Assembly (NCBI RefSeq): GCF_019880205.1 | Contig: NZ_CP082292.1 | Span: 310,001-374,000 of the forward strand | Reading direction: 5' to 3' | Source: Pantoea alfalfae | GTDB lineage: Bacteria > Pseudomonadota > Gammaproteobacteria > Enterobacterales > Enterobacteriaceae | DNA length: 64,000 nt | Shown here: piece after piece, positions 1 to 8,962 of the stretch | How positions within the stretch are numbered: position 1 is the first letter of the stretch | How the letters are laid out: every line of letters starts with the position of its first letter | Made by a program: the position numbers and the translations under genes | The notes under the pieces: model-generated | Told to the model about the DNA's origin: nothing | The model's database searches: none | Seen by the model: only the letters and a program-made list of their open reading frames with translations

Positions 1-156
1 TGTCACCAACGGATTCAGCACAATGGCAAAGAACGCCGCCAGCAGAAGCGGGACCAGAATATCGGACGCGGCCCGAACCCCGGCAAGAATGATGACCAGC
101 ATTGCCAGTTTTATCAGAATATTTTGTCCAATCTTTTCCCGTTGCAGCTCGCTCAT
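1..156 (-). CDS. yhhT: YhhT, AI-2E family (PerM-like) membrane transporter, N-terminal part
   Basis: Only the first 52 residues are inside the window; the gene runs off the left edge. The peptide begins MSELQREKIGQNILIK and continues into a hydrophobic stretch ending FFAIVLNPLVT. This matches the start of E. coli YhhT, a polytopic inner-membrane protein of the AI-2E exporter family whose substrate is not firmly known. It is divergent from yhhS, as in E. coli. The ATG at 154-156 is the only start that keeps the family N-terminus. Identification rests on the short N-terminus plus the conserved neighbourhood. Confidence 0.85.
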   Translation of the reverse strand, partial: MSELQREKIGQNILIKLAMLVIILAGVRAASDILVPLLLAAFFAIVLNPLVT

Positions 157-432
157 TGCCTCTCCCGTGACGTAATCTGGCTGTTGGAAGTGTAGCTGAA
201 AGAAAATTAACAATCTGATTTATCAGAGAAACGGTAAAGCGCGGCGGCATAATAGCGAGGTAATCAGCGCCATCGCACTCAGCTATGACGCCAGGGCCGC
301 GACGCCCTGCTGTTCCTGTTTTTACGCCGCGTTCTGCTGCCCGATAACCGAGCCATTGGGATGCGCCAGTGACGAAAGCGGGTATAGTTAAAGGATAAAC
401 CTTATCATTCAGCCAACTACGCGCGAGAACCT
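157..432. other. yhhT-yhhS divergent intergenic region
   Basis: This 276-base region must hold the promoters of both divergent genes. A TATAGT hexamer at 383-388 is a possible -10 for yhhS. The stretch about 280-372 has gene-like base composition, and one plus frame reads as a short hydrophobic peptide ending at the TGA at 370-372. It may be the relic of a lost reading frame, but it is too short to assign. Confidence 0.3.
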
Positions 433-1656
433 ATGCCTGAACAGCCTGCAGCGGAACAGAATGCTCCATCCGGAAGCCTGAATATCTCGCTGCTGATCCT
501 CTCTATCGTCGCCTACAACTTTGCCAGCTATCTCACTATTGGTCTGCCGCTGGCGGTCCTGCCTGGCTGGGTGCATGACCAGCTGGGCTTCAGCGCATTC
601 TGGGCGGGCGTGGTGATCAGCCTGCAATATGTGGCAACACTGCTGAGCCGGCCACACGCCGGGCGCTATGCCGATCTCTGGGGACCAAAGAAAGTGGTGG
701 TGACCGGTCTGGTGGGCTGTCTGATTAGCGGATTGTGTATTCTGCTGGCGGCGCTGATCGCATCACCGGTGTGGAGCCTGATACTGCTCTGCGTGGGCCG
801 GTTGATTCTGGGTGTGGGCCAGAGCTTTACTGGCACCGGCACCTCGTTGTGGGGGGTGGCGCGGGTGGGGTCACTGCACATTGGCCGCGTGATTTCCTGG
901 AACGGCATCGTCACCTACGGTGCGATGGCGATAGGCGCGCCGCTGGGCGTGGTGATCTTCCGGGCAGGTGGGCTGCTGTGGCTGTCACTGGTGATTGTGG
1001 CCATCTGCGTGGTCGGCATCGTCTGCGCGGTCCCGCGTCCGGCGGTAAAAGCCAGCCGCGCCAGACCGCTGCCGTTTCGGGCGGTGCTGGGGAAAATCGC
1101 TGGCTTTGGCGCAATTCTGGCGATGGGATCGGCAGGTTTCGGCGTGATTGCCACCTTTATCACGCTGTTCTATCAGGATAAAGGCTGGGAAGGGGCCGCC
1201 TTTGCGCTCTCCCTGTTCAGCGCTGCTTTCGTCGGGGCGCGCCTGCTGTTTCCGAATGCAATTAACCGCCATGGTGGCCTGCGGGTCGCCAGCGTCTGTC
1301 TGGCGGTTGAGGCTGCCGGACTCTTTCTGGTCGCTGCAGCGGGTGATCCCTGGATGGCAAAAGCGGGCGCGTTTCTGACCGGCGCCGGATTCTCACTGGT
1401 GTTCCCGGCGCTGGGTGTGGTGGCGGTAAAAGTAGTGCCGCAGCAGAATCAGGGCAGCGCCCTGGCGACCTACACCGCTTTTATGGATCTGTCGCTGGGA
1501 ATAACCGGGCCACTGGCCGGGTTCATCATGAATTATGCGGATGTTTCACGCGTCTATCTGCTCACGGGATTGCTGGTCTGCGTCGCGTTTTTCTGCACGC
1601 TGCGTCTGCAGCGGCGTCACGCTTCAGCGTCAGTAACGGACGAGAGTTCAGGATAA
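433..1656 (+). CDS. yhhS: YhhS, major facilitator superfamily transporter
   Basis: A 407-residue inner-membrane MFS permease with about twelve hydrophobic segments. It aligns over its length with E. coli YhhS, a member of the arabinose-efflux type subfamily; the natural substrate is uncertain. Conserved landmarks are NFASYLTIGLPLAVLPG near residue 33, the loop 2-3 MFS motif region SRPHAGRYADLWGPKK around 76-91, and GAGFSLVFPALGVVAVK near 318. The ATG at 433 gives an MPEQ start close to the E. coli MPEP start. yhhT lies upstream in the opposite direction. Downstream the conserved order is interrupted by the iol cluster, since dcrB would be the next gene in E. coli. Confidence 0.93.
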   Translation: MPEQPAAEQNAPSGSLNISLLILSIVAYNFASYLTIGLPLAVLPGWVHDQLGFSAFWAGVVISLQYVATLLSRPHAGRYADLWGPKKVVVTGLVGCLISGLCILLAALIASPVWSLILLCVGRLILGVGQSFTGTGTSLWGVARVGSLHIGRVISWNGIVTYGAMAIGAPLGVVIFRAGGLLWLSLVIVAICVVGIVCAVPRPAVKASRARPLPFRAVLGKIAGFGAILAMGSAGFGVIATFITLFYQDKGWEGAAFALSLFSAAFVGARLLFPNAINRHGGLRVASVCLAVEAAGLFLVAAAGDPWMAKAGAFLTGAGFSLVFPALGVVAVKVVPQQNQGSALATYTAFMDLSLGITGPLAGFIMNYADVSRVYLLTGLLVCVAFFCTLRLQRRHASASVTDESSG

Positions 1657-1683
1657 AAAAAATGGCCCAGCAGTGGGCCATAA
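1654..1683. terminator. Intrinsic terminator between yhhS and iolI
   Basis: A perfect 7-bp stem (TGGCCCA, loop GCAG, TGGGCCA) at 1663-1680 is preceded on the plus strand by a run of A. On the minus strand this reads as a hairpin followed by a T run, so it mainly serves the convergent iolI gene. Little T tract follows on the plus side, so its effect on yhhS is probably weaker. Confidence 0.75.
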
Positions 1684-1731
1684 CGTCTTTTCAGACACAG
1701 ATAAACGTATAAATTATGGCTGAAACAGGCT

Positions 1732-2547
1732 TCAGGCCTGCAGCAGTTCAATACTGTGGCGGATCTGGCATTCAATCTCCGCCGGGGTCCAGCTGTTGAG
1801 CTGACCGGAGAACGGCTCAAAGGCGTAGACGCCTTTGTAGCCGAGCATTTCCAGCCGTTTAACCTGCACCACGCTCTTCAGCACATCGTTGTCACTCAGC
1901 ATGATCCGTTCGTCGTCGGTCAGTTCGGCAGTCGGACGCCGATCTTCCACGCCCGAAAGATGCACCAGCCCAATCTGGTCAATATCGATACCTGTCGGAA
2001 ATTCCTGTTCAGCCTGCTCATAGAGATGATGATGAAAGGTATCCAGCAGCAGCTTAAAGGGCACGCCTGCCTCTGCGATCAATTCCTGCGCCTGCACGAT
2101 CGAACGCAGTGAGCTGACCGGAAACCCCAGCGGCTCGACCAGACCCTGAATACCGTAATGGGCAAAGCGCGGCGCCAGCTTCTGCATCGCCGCCTGCGTC
2201 TGCTGAGGCGACACGGTAATTCCCTCATTCAGTGGACACATCACCAGTGCCTTTGCGCCAATCTGTTGTGCTGTCTGTAACAGCGACTCGGCCCGCGTCA
2301 GCAGCGCGTCATCAATCCGGTTAAACGGATAGAGCGCATTAATCGTGACGATATCGATGTGATACTTATCGGCAAGGGCACGCAGCTGAACGGTACTGAG
2401 ATCATCGGTGACGCTGCCGCCCGGCATGTCATTACGCAGTTCGACCTTGCTCAGCCCCAGACGCTGAACCAGCTGAAAGAAGGCCTCCAGCGAGAGCCGG
2501 GGCGCAATTTTGCGGTTGATACAGAAACGGGTGGGATCGATAGCCAT
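1732..2547 (-). CDS. iolI: IolI-like 2-keto-myo-inositol isomerase (TIM barrel, AP endonuclease family 2)
   Basis: A 271-residue xylose-isomerase-like TIM barrel. It lines up with Bacillus IolI, which interconverts 2-keto-myo-inositol and 1-keto-D-chiro-inositol and so lets D-chiro-inositol enter the myo-inositol pathway. The four metal ligands of that family appear to be present: Glu138 in LVEPLGFP, Asp169 in LLLDTFHHH, His196 in LVHLSG and Glu244 in AFEPF. The gene is divergent from iolA, and the region between them carries repressor-type boxes. Related sugar-phosphate isomerases or IolH proteins share this fold, so the exact substrate is inferred from context. IolE in this cluster is a second, distinct member of the same fold. 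Confidence 0.75.
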   Translation of the reverse strand: MAIDPTRFCINRKIAPRLSLEAFFQLVQRLGLSKVELRNDMPGGSVTDDLSTVQLRALADKYHIDIVTINALYPFNRIDDALLTRAESLLQTAQQIGAKALVMCPLNEGITVSPQQTQAAMQKLAPRFAHYGIQGLVEPLGFPVSSLRSIVQAQELIAEAGVPFKLLLDTFHHHLYEQAEQEFPTGIDIDQIGLVHLSGVEDRRPTAELTDDERIMLSDNDVLKSVVQVKRLEMLGYKGVYAFEPFSGQLNSWTPAEIECQIRHSIELLQA

Positions 2548-2593
2548 GCGCTGACTCCGGGACAGGAGAATGATGGGCTAAAGAAAACATTTA

Positions 2594-2652
2594 TTTCATT
2601 GATAGTGAATTATGAAATGCAAATTATTAGATCGGTCTCGCATTAATTTCAT
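2594..2652. promoter_or_regulatory. Candidate IolR operator region between iolI and iolA
   Basis: TTTCAT at 2594-2599 and ATGAAA at 2612-2617 form an inverted pair 12 bases apart, and a further TTTCAT lies at 2647-2652. The same hexamers recur in front of iolR, iolC and iolD but were not noticed in the neighbouring housekeeping promoters. This suggests operators for the local RpiR-type repressor. The remainder of the 420-base gap (2548-2967) shows no coding potential; it should hold both promoters and a long leader for iolA. Confidence 0.5.
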
Positions 2653-2967
2653 ATTCCGTTTCAGTCTGATGCATAAACGCTGGAGCAACGTCGCAGGAAT
2701 ACCAGCTCTCACCACCTCTGCTATTCGCCTGTCAGGCTAAGGCTGAGCGCTATTAAACGCCTCCTGCCATCGGGACATCGTCAGGCGCTGAAGGGCGGCA
2801 AAAATGCGATCCGTGCCGCTAAAAGCAAATTTTCCAAAAAGAATTATTTGAAAAATTTATTCCACTGTAATAGCTTCATAGCACGCTTTCAGGTTTGCCT
2901 GGTCAGGCAGTGTGGCAGGCCACAGGGCCCGTCTGCAGGGAACTTAACCATCTTAAGAGGCAACATC

Positions 2968-4473
2968 ATGACAATCATAGGTAACTTTATTGGCGGCCAA
3001 ACGACCTTCAGCGCCAGCAACGAAACCATTCCTGTTTACGATCCGGCAACCGGCAAAGTGGTTCGTGAACTGACGCAAAGTACCGCTGATGAAGTGGCTC
3101 AGGCGATTGGTGTCGCACATGACGCATTTGCTGCCTGGTCAAAAACCTCGCCGCTGCGTCGCGCCCGCGTTCTGTTTAACTTTAAAGCCCTGATGGAGCA
3201 GCATCGTGATGAGCTGGCGGCGCTGATTGTCTCTGAGCATGGCAAAGTCTGGTCTGATGCGTTAGGTGAACTGACGCGCGGCATTGAAGTGATTGAGTTT
3301 GCCTGCGGGATTCCACATCTGCTTAAAGGTGAATATTCCCCGAACGTCGGCGGCGGCGTTGACAGCTTCTCGCTGATGCAGCCGGTGGGTGTCGTGGCGG
3401 GTATTACGCCGTTTAACTTCCCCGCAATGGTGCCGCTGTGGATGTTCCCGATCGCCCTGGCCTGCGGTAATACCTTTGTTCTGAAGCCACCAGCGCTGGA
3501 TCCGTCTGCGGCCGTGCGTATGGCTGAACTGCTGACCGAAGCGGGTCTGCCGGATGGCGTATTCAACGTGGTGCACAGCTCTAACGAAGATGCTGAACAG
3601 CTCTATAAAGATCCGCGCATTGCTGCGGTGAGCTTCGTCGGGTCATCGGGCGTGGCTGAACATATCTATAAAACCGCCAGCGCCCACGGCAAGCGGGTGC
3701 AGGCGTTTGGCGCGGCGAAAAACCACGCTATCGTTATGCCGGACGCCGATCTGGATGCCACCGTTAACGCGATTATGGGCGGCGCATTTGGCTCGGCCGG
3801 TGAACGCTGCATGGCGCTGCCAGTGGTGGTCGCGGTGGGCGATGATACTGCCGACAAACTGATTGCCCGTCTGACGCCGCTGGTGAAAGCGCTGCGGATC
3901 GGCCCTGGGATCAATCAGGGTGCCGAAGAAAATGAGATGGGGCCAGTTGTCTCAGCTGCACACCAGAAGAAGGTGCTGGGTTACATCGATAAAGGCGAGC
4001 AGGAAGGCGCGAAGCTGGTGGTCGATGGCCGTAACGTGCAGGTTGCAGGCCACGCCGAAGGTTACTACGTTGGTGGCACGCTGTTTGATAACGTCACCTC
4101 TGAGATGGTGATCTGGCGTGAAGAGATTTTTGGGCCGGTGCTGAGCATCATGCGCGCACCGGACTACGACAGCGCGCTGCAACTGGTCAACAGCCATGAG
4201 TTTGGTAACGGCAGCGCCATTTTCACCAGCAACGGTCACACCGCGCGTGAGTTTGTGCAGAACGTTGAAGCGGGCATGGTCGGTGTTAACGTGCCGGTTC
4301 CGGTACCGATGGCGTTTCACAGCTTCGGTGGCTGGAAACGTTCGGTGTTTGGCGCGCTCAATGTTCACGGGCCGGATGGCGTGCGCTTCTATACCCGTAT
4401 GAAAACCGCCACCGTGCGCTGGCCGTCCGGTCAGCAGAGCGTGTCTGAATTCAGTATGCCAACCTTAGGCTGA
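2968..4473 (+). CDS. iolA: IolA, methylmalonate/malonate-semialdehyde dehydrogenase (CoA-acylating)
   Basis: A 501-residue aldehyde dehydrogenase that converts malonate semialdehyde to acetyl-CoA and CO2 with NAD+ and CoA, the last step of inositol breakdown; it also accepts methylmalonate semialdehyde. The catalytic cysteine is Cys281 in GSAGERCMALP, and the cofactor-binding ITPFNFPAMVPLWMFPIAL segment is conserved. The start at 2968 is preceded by AAGAGG at 2955-2960 and gives the family N-terminus MTIIGNF. A longer in-frame start at 2848 would add 40 residues unlike the family. iolB follows, probably in the same transcript. Confidence 0.93.
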   Translation: MTIIGNFIGGQTTFSASNETIPVYDPATGKVVRELTQSTADEVAQAIGVAHDAFAAWSKTSPLRRARVLFNFKALMEQHRDELAALIVSEHGKVWSDALGELTRGIEVIEFACGIPHLLKGEYSPNVGGGVDSFSLMQPVGVVAGITPFNFPAMVPLWMFPIALACGNTFVLKPPALDPSAAVRMAELLTEAGLPDGVFNVVHSSNEDAEQLYKDPRIAAVSFVGSSGVAEHIYKTASAHGKRVQAFGAAKNHAIVMPDADLDATVNAIMGGAFGSAGERCMALPVVVAVGDDTADKLIARLTPLVKALRIGPGINQGAEENEMGPVVSAAHQKKVLGYIDKGEQEGAKLVVDGRNVQVAGHAEGYYVGGTLFDNVTSEMVIWREEIFGPVLSIMRAPDYDSALQLVNSHEFGNGSAIFTSNGHTAREFVQNVEAGMVGVNVPVPVPMAFHSFGGWKRSVFGALNVHGPDGVRFYTRMKTATVRWPSGQQSVSEFSMPTLG

Positions 4474-4585
4474 TCTATTTCAACGCTGATCGCGACCGGC
4501 AGGAGAGTCTGCCGGTCGCTTTGTTCGCTGGCACCTCGCCCGTGAGCCTACCGCAGCGTCAATCGTGACAGAGAGGAGGATCAGG

Positions 4586-5404
4586 ATGTCTTTACTGTCG
4601 AAAGCACAGGCCCCTGACGCACAGGGTCGTATCCAGCATGTGACGCCTGAGCGCGCTGGCTGGCGTTATGTTGGCTTTGATGCTTATCTGCTGAAAAAAG
4701 GGGAAACCCTGCGTCTGACCAGCGGTGATAAAGAGCTGTGTCTGGTGCTGGTGGCCGGGCTGGCCTCGGTGAAAACCCGCCATGCTGAATTTCCCGGCAT
4801 CGGTAAGCGCATGTCGCCTTTCGAACGTGTGCCGCCATATTCTGTGTATGTGCCGCATGATGATGAAGTGGAAGTCTATGCTGACAGCGATCTTGAGCTG
4901 GCTGTCTGTAACGCACCCGGTCAGGGCAATCTGCCTGCAAGACTGATTGCGCCAGCCGATGTCGGTGTTGAGCATCGCGGAAAAGGGCGCAATCAGCGCC
5001 TGGTTCACAATATCCTGCCTGACAATGAACCGGCTGATAGCCTGCTGGTGGTGGAAGTCTATACCAACGAGGGCGATACCAGCTCTTATCCCAGCCACAA
5101 GCACGACCAGGAGGAGAGTGAAAACGAAACCTACCTGGAAGAGACCTACTATCACCGTTTCGATCCGGAACCTGGCTTTGCCATGCAGCGCGTTTACACC
5201 GACGACCGTTCCCTGGATGTCTGTATGGCACCCTATAATCGCGACGTTGTGATGGTACCGCGCGGCTATCATCCGGTAGCGACGCTGGCGGGATACAACA
5301 ACTACTATCTGAACGTGATGGCGGGGCCGGTGCGGCTGTGGAAATTTACCTGGGAGAAAGATCACGCCTGGGTGAACAGCGACAGCTATCCACGGAAAGC
5401 GTAA
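4586..5404 (+). CDS. iolB: IolB, 5-deoxy-glucuronate isomerase
   Basis: A 272-residue cupin-fold isomerase that converts 5-deoxy-D-glucuronate (the product after IolD ring opening) to 2-deoxy-5-keto-D-gluconate, the substrate of IolC. The metal-site region is recognisable as SYPSHKHDQ, followed by an acidic ESENETYLEETYYHRF stretch, with the C-terminal VPRGYHPVAT cupin motif. The ATG at 4586 is chosen because GAGAGGAGG at 4571-4579 is an excellent ribosome site; an in-frame start at 4565 would precede it. It lies 112 bases after iolA with no clear terminator between, so the two are probably cotranscribed. Confidence 0.93.
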   Translation: MSLLSKAQAPDAQGRIQHVTPERAGWRYVGFDAYLLKKGETLRLTSGDKELCLVLVAGLASVKTRHAEFPGIGKRMSPFERVPPYSVYVPHDDEVEVYADSDLELAVCNAPGQGNLPARLIAPADVGVEHRGKGRNQRLVHNILPDNEPADSLLVVEVYTNEGDTSSYPSHKHDQEESENETYLEETYYHRFDPEPGFAMQRVYTDDRSLDVCMAPYNRDVVMVPRGYHPVATLAGYNNYYLNVMAGPVRLWKFTWEKDHAWVNSDSYPRKA

Positions 5405-5460
5405 GTCTTCGCTGAAAAATAAACAGCAATCACCGTTTATAACCCGCGTTCATATCAGTA

Positions 5461-5491
5461 AAAAGGGCAGCCTGTCGCGCTGCCCTTTTTT
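5461..5491. terminator. Bidirectional terminator between iolB and iolR
   Basis: An 11-bp stem (AAAAGGGCAGC / GCTGCCCTTTT, 5461-5471 with 5479-5489) has a 7-base loop. It is flanked by A on the left and T on the right, so it can end both iolAB and the convergent iolR transcript. Confidence 0.9.
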
Positions 5492-5502
5492 GTGTGTGAA
5501 AC

Positions 5503-6345
5503 TCAGCTGGTCTTTGCGTTGTTCAGCGCCAGCGAAACCGCCAGCGTCTGTGCCAGGCAGAGTGAGGCGACCTGCGAACGGAAGCCATCGACCTGTGCTT
5601 CTCGCACCACAAAACAGACATCGCTAAAGGCAGCCAGTGGGCTGACCTGACTGTCGGTAATGGCAATCTGATGCGCGCCACGCTTGGCTCCCATTTCGAC
5701 TACCTCGACCGCTTCACGCGCATAGGGCGAGTAGCTGATCGCAATCACCACATCTTTCGGGTTAACCAGGCTGAGCTGCTCGGTGAACATCCCGCCCAGA
5801 CCATCAATCAGAAAAGCACGACGCTCCAGATGACGCAGCGCGTAGACCAGATAGGAGGCGACGCTGAACGAGCGACGCAGGCCAATTACATAGATGTTCT
5901 CAGCCTCATTCAGCAGCTTCACTGCTTTGTTCAGCTGCTCAGGGTTTACCTGCATCGCCAGCTGCTGCAGCGCCTGGCTGTTCACCATGGTAAAGACGTT
6001 AAGGATCTCCGCCGGACTTTCAGGCGCACTGGCGCTGTCGTCCGTTGAGGTCTGACGAAACAGACGCGCGCGCTCGGTATAATTGACCGTCTCTTCCATC
6101 AGGTGCTGACGAAAAACCTGTTTCATTTCGTTGAAGCCGCTGAAGCCAAATGCATTCGCAAAACGGATCAGCGTCGACGGCGGCACATCGGCCTGCTGAG
6201 CAATTGAGGCGACGGTATCAAAAGCAATACTGTTACTGTTATCAAGGATGTAGCGCGCAACCTGTTTAAGACGCTTGCTCAGCGTTTCGTAGCGGCGACG
6301 AATATCGTCCTGCAAGAGAGAAAGTTGGGTGGGATTATTGTTCAT
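5503..6345 (-). CDS. iolR: RpiR/MurR-family transcriptional regulator of the iol genes
   Basis: A 280-residue regulator with the RpiR plan. The N-terminal helix-turn-helix (about residues 5-80) includes SIAQQADVPPSTLIRFANAFGF. The C-terminal SIS sugar-phosphate-binding domain (about 120-265) includes IYVIGLRRSFSVASYL and VVIAISYSPYAREAVE. In Salmonella an RpiR-type IolR represses inositol genes and responds to a pathway intermediate; the same role is inferred here from its position between iolAB and iolC. The start at 6345 follows a purine-rich AGAAG. An in-frame ATG at 6363 adds six residues and lacks a ribosome site. Paired TTTCAT/ATGAAA boxes just upstream suggest autoregulation. Confidence 0.85.
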   Translation of the reverse strand: MNNNPTQLSLLQDDIRRRYETLSKRLKQVARYILDNSNSIAFDTVASIAQQADVPPSTLIRFANAFGFSGFNEMKQVFRQHLMEETVNYTERARLFRQTSTDDSASAPESPAEILNVFTMVNSQALQQLAMQVNPEQLNKAVKLLNEAENIYVIGLRRSFSVASYLVYALRHLERRAFLIDGLGGMFTEQLSLVNPKDVVIAISYSPYAREAVEVVEMGAKRGAHQIAITDSQVSPLAAFSDVCFVVREAQVDGFRSQVASLCLAQTLAVSLALNNAKTS

Positions 6346-6412
6346 CACTTCTGCCCGTATCATTAGAATAATGGCTGCATAATGAGCGCTATAGTATCAG
6401 ATGGATGGAAAA

Positions 6413-6462
6413 TTTCATTTCTTTGCGTCAACGATGCGGTTTATTTCATGGCTTTATGAAAT
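6413..6462. promoter_or_regulatory. Candidate IolR operator upstream of iolR
   Basis: A perfect 7-bp inverted repeat, ATTTCAT - 6 bases - ATGAAAT, covers 6443-6462, with another TTTCAT at 6413-6418. It is the most symmetrical copy of the boxes shared by all iol promoters and lies where an autoregulatory operator is expected. Confidence 0.55.
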
Positions 6463-6566
6463 GGTTCACAGATTAGCCTCAGCGCCCGAGGCGCGCCTCT
6501 GCACAGGTCATAACAGGATGAAAACCGGCGTGGAAAGTCAGTGAGGGGAAGAGGGTGCGAGTAAAA

Positions 6567-6590
6567 ACGCCATCCCGGCTGGGATGGCGT
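6567..6590 (-). terminator. Terminator downstream of iolC (minus strand)
   Basis: ACGCCATCCC / GGGATGGCGT form a perfect 10-bp stem with a 4-base loop. Read on the minus strand the hairpin is followed by a T-rich run. It lies about 330 bases beyond the iolC stop, so the iolC transcript would carry a long 3' untranslated region containing the repeat element at 6639-6821. Confidence 0.65.
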
Positions 6591-6638
6591 GAGATTGTTG
6601 AAAAGTGTGCCCCTTCCCGCTGTAAGACTGTGCAGGCT

Positions 6639-6821
6639 CAGGTAACACGGTCAGATCGGAAAGTCGCTAAAGCCATCCCTGGCCGCTCGGCCCGCGCAAT
6701 TACGCACCTCATCCCTGAGGTGCGCCCGTAGCCGGGCCAACGCGTTGCGTTGTTCAAAAACGCCTGGCGTTTTTATCCGGGCGGCGGGACGCTTTCCTCC
6801 TCTGACCGTGTTACCTGCGCA
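6639..6821. repeat. Intergenic inverted-repeat element, copy 1
   Basis: The ends are a 17-base perfect inverted repeat: CAGGTAACACGGTCAGA at 6639-6655 and its complement at 6801-6817. Similarity extends inwards through GGAAAG. Inside are two further hairpins, GCACCTCA/TGAGGTGC near 6703-6722 and AAAAACGCC/GGCGTTTTT near 6756-6774. A shorter relative lies at 37696-37808. The element has no reading frame and looks like a non-coding dispersed repeat. The rest of the gap 6364-6916 holds the iolR upstream region and the iolC terminator. Confidence 0.7.
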
Positions 6822-6916
6822 TTGAGCTTATTCGTTGCGGCAACATTCACCCTGCTTTGAATGAGTCAGCAGTCTGAGGCTATCCCGGTTGAGACAGCCT
6901 CTGGCAGAGCAGGAAA

Positions 6917-8830
6917 TCAGGCGCGGGCAGCGCGCCAGTACTCAATCAGTCGCAGATAGTTGCCTTTAACCGTCTCAATCAGCGCCTGATCGTCCAGCTC
7001 CCCCTGTAACCACTGGCGGGAAGGCTGACCAAAGATAGTGCGGCCTACCGCAAAACCTTTCACCCAGGGCGCTTTGGCCGCCGCGGCGAAGCCCGCTTTA
7101 AGCTTCTCTTCGGGCGCATCCAGACCGAGTAACAGAATGCCGCGACAGTGAGGATCCTGCTGCTCAATCAGACCGCTGATCGCCTGCCAGCTCTCTGCGG
7201 ATAGCGGGGGCAGTTTCCACCAGTCCGGCTGGATGCCCAGACTGTAAAAATGGCTCAGTATATCGAGGTAATAGGCTTCATTCTTATCCGGGTTACTCTC
7301 GGGAAGAATCACTTCCAGCAGCAGCTCATGGCCACTTTTATTGCAGCCTTTCCAGACGTCGAGCACCAGATCGTCCTGCTCTTTGCGCAGTTCAGCACTG
7401 TCATGTGGATGATAGAAGACCAGACATTTCACGACATGTTCGGCGGGCCAGTCGATTAGCTGCGAGCCGATGTTGCCATGCTCCAGACGCAGTGGACGTG
7501 AGCTGGGCAGCTCGATTGGGCGGCCAATCCACCACTTTTTACCCGTGATGGCATTCAGCGCTTTCTGACCATACGTGGTATCCGCCAGAATGCCACTTTT
7601 GTTCTCTAGTCCCGCCTCACTGGCCGCCTGCTGAGCGGCTTCCAGCAGCAGCAGTTTAAGCTGTGGAATGCGGCTCTCATCAACGCCCGCTTCCTGCGCC
7701 ATATCCGCCAGCTGTTTGCGATGGTCAAAGGCGAAAACGTTCAGCTCCGGCCACTGCTGCTTACGGGTGGTCACACGGTGCAGATGGTTCAGACGACTGT
7801 CGAGATCGGGACGTTTCACCTCTGTGTCGCGGCTCAGGAAATCATCCAGCTCCGCTTTGGTTGGCATGGCAGGGGCACAGCCGTGGCGCGACACGACCAG
7901 CGCGCCACAGGCATTGGCATAACGGCACGCCTGCTCCCAGCCTTCATCATTCAGCCAGCCGCGCAGCAGGCCAGACATAAAGGCATCGCCCGCGCCCAGC
8001 ACGTTGAGCACGTCGACGCGCACGCCGGTGTGCAGCTGAGTCTGTTCCCAGCTATCCGGAATTTCACCTTCAAACACCACACAACCCAGCGGACCGCGTT
8101 TGCAGACCAGCGTCGCCTGGCTCGCCTGACGCACGTTTTTCAGCGCAGTCAGAGTATCGGTGCTGCCACCGGCAATATGAAACTCCTCTTCGGTGCCGAC
8201 GATCAAATCGAAATAGTGCACCACTTCCTGCAACTGCTGCGTGACCTGAGAGGACTCAATGAAACGTGTTTCACCGTCGCCCAGAGAGGTCAGTCCCCAT
8301 AACACCGGGCGGTAATCGATATCCAGCGCCGTGCGCAGGCCATTGCGGCGGGCGATATCCAGTGCTTTCAGCACCGCTTCACGCGTCTGCGGATGGGATA
8401 AGTGCGTGCCGGTGACCGCCACCGCGCGGGACGAGGTAATAAAGGCTTCGTCGATATCGTCCGGCACCAGACCCATATCAGCGCAGTTATCACGGTAGAA
8501 AATCAGCGGAAAAGTCTCTTCATCTTTAATCCCCAGGATCACCATGCCAGTCAGGCGTTTTGCATCGGTGATCAGGGCATCGGTGTTACAGCCCACGCGC
8601 TGCAATTCCTCACGCAGAAAGCGACCATTATGCTCATCTCCCACCCGCGCCAGCATCGCTGATTTCAGCCCCTGAATCGCGGTGCCATAAGCGACGTTGC
8701 CCGACGATCCCCCCAGATATTTAGCAAAGGAGGTGACATCTTCCAGCCGCGCTCCGATTTGCTGGCCATAAAAATCAACGGCGATGCGCCCGATACAAAT
8801 CACATCAAGCGGCTTCTGTTGTGTACTCAT
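6917..8830 (-). CDS. iolC: IolC, 5-dehydro-2-deoxygluconokinase fused to a DUF2090 aldolase-like domain
   Basis: A 637-residue two-domain protein. Residues about 8-320 are a PfkB-family kinase that phosphorylates 2-deoxy-5-keto-D-gluconate; the PfkB signature GAGDAF lies at 279-284 with the catalytic Asp. From about residue 330 the DUF2090 domain, known from enterobacterial IolC fusions, is thought to cleave the phosphorylated product to DHAP and malonate semialdehyde. That would explain why no separate iolJ is present. The start at 8830 (MSTQQKPLDVICIGRIAVDF) matches kinase N-termini. The reading frame stays open upstream to 9103, but that part lies in the promoter region. It is divergent from iolD. 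Confidence 0.92.
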   Translation of the reverse strand: MSTQQKPLDVICIGRIAVDFYGQQIGARLEDVTSFAKYLGGSSGNVAYGTAIQGLKSAMLARVGDEHNGRFLREELQRVGCNTDALITDAKRLTGMVILGIKDEETFPLIFYRDNCADMGLVPDDIDEAFITSSRAVAVTGTHLSHPQTREAVLKALDIARRNGLRTALDIDYRPVLWGLTSLGDGETRFIESSQVTQQLQEVVHYFDLIVGTEEEFHIAGGSTDTLTALKNVRQASQATLVCKRGPLGCVVFEGEIPDSWEQTQLHTGVRVDVLNVLGAGDAFMSGLLRGWLNDEGWEQACRYANACGALVVSRHGCAPAMPTKAELDDFLSRDTEVKRPDLDSRLNHLHRVTTRKQQWPELNVFAFDHRKQLADMAQEAGVDESRIPQLKLLLLEAAQQAASEAGLENKSGILADTTYGQKALNAITGKKWWIGRPIELPSSRPLRLEHGNIGSQLIDWPAEHVVKCLVFYHPHDSAELRKEQDDLVLDVWKGCNKSGHELLLEVILPESNPDKNEAYYLDILSHFYSLGIQPDWWKLPPLSAESWQAISGLIEQQDPHCRGILLLGLDAPEEKLKAGFAAAAKAPWVKGFAVGRTIFGQPSRQWLQGELDDQALIETVKGNYLRLIEYWRAARA

Positions 8831-8962
8831 ACCTGTGGTTTCCTTCTGTGATTCGCAGAGCTGGTGGGCGAACAAACCGATCCAGGCAGGCTCTGCTTCC
8901 GGGTCTGTGGGTATCTGGCTGACTATGAGGGGAGTATGAGGAATAAAAATTCCATATTCAAT

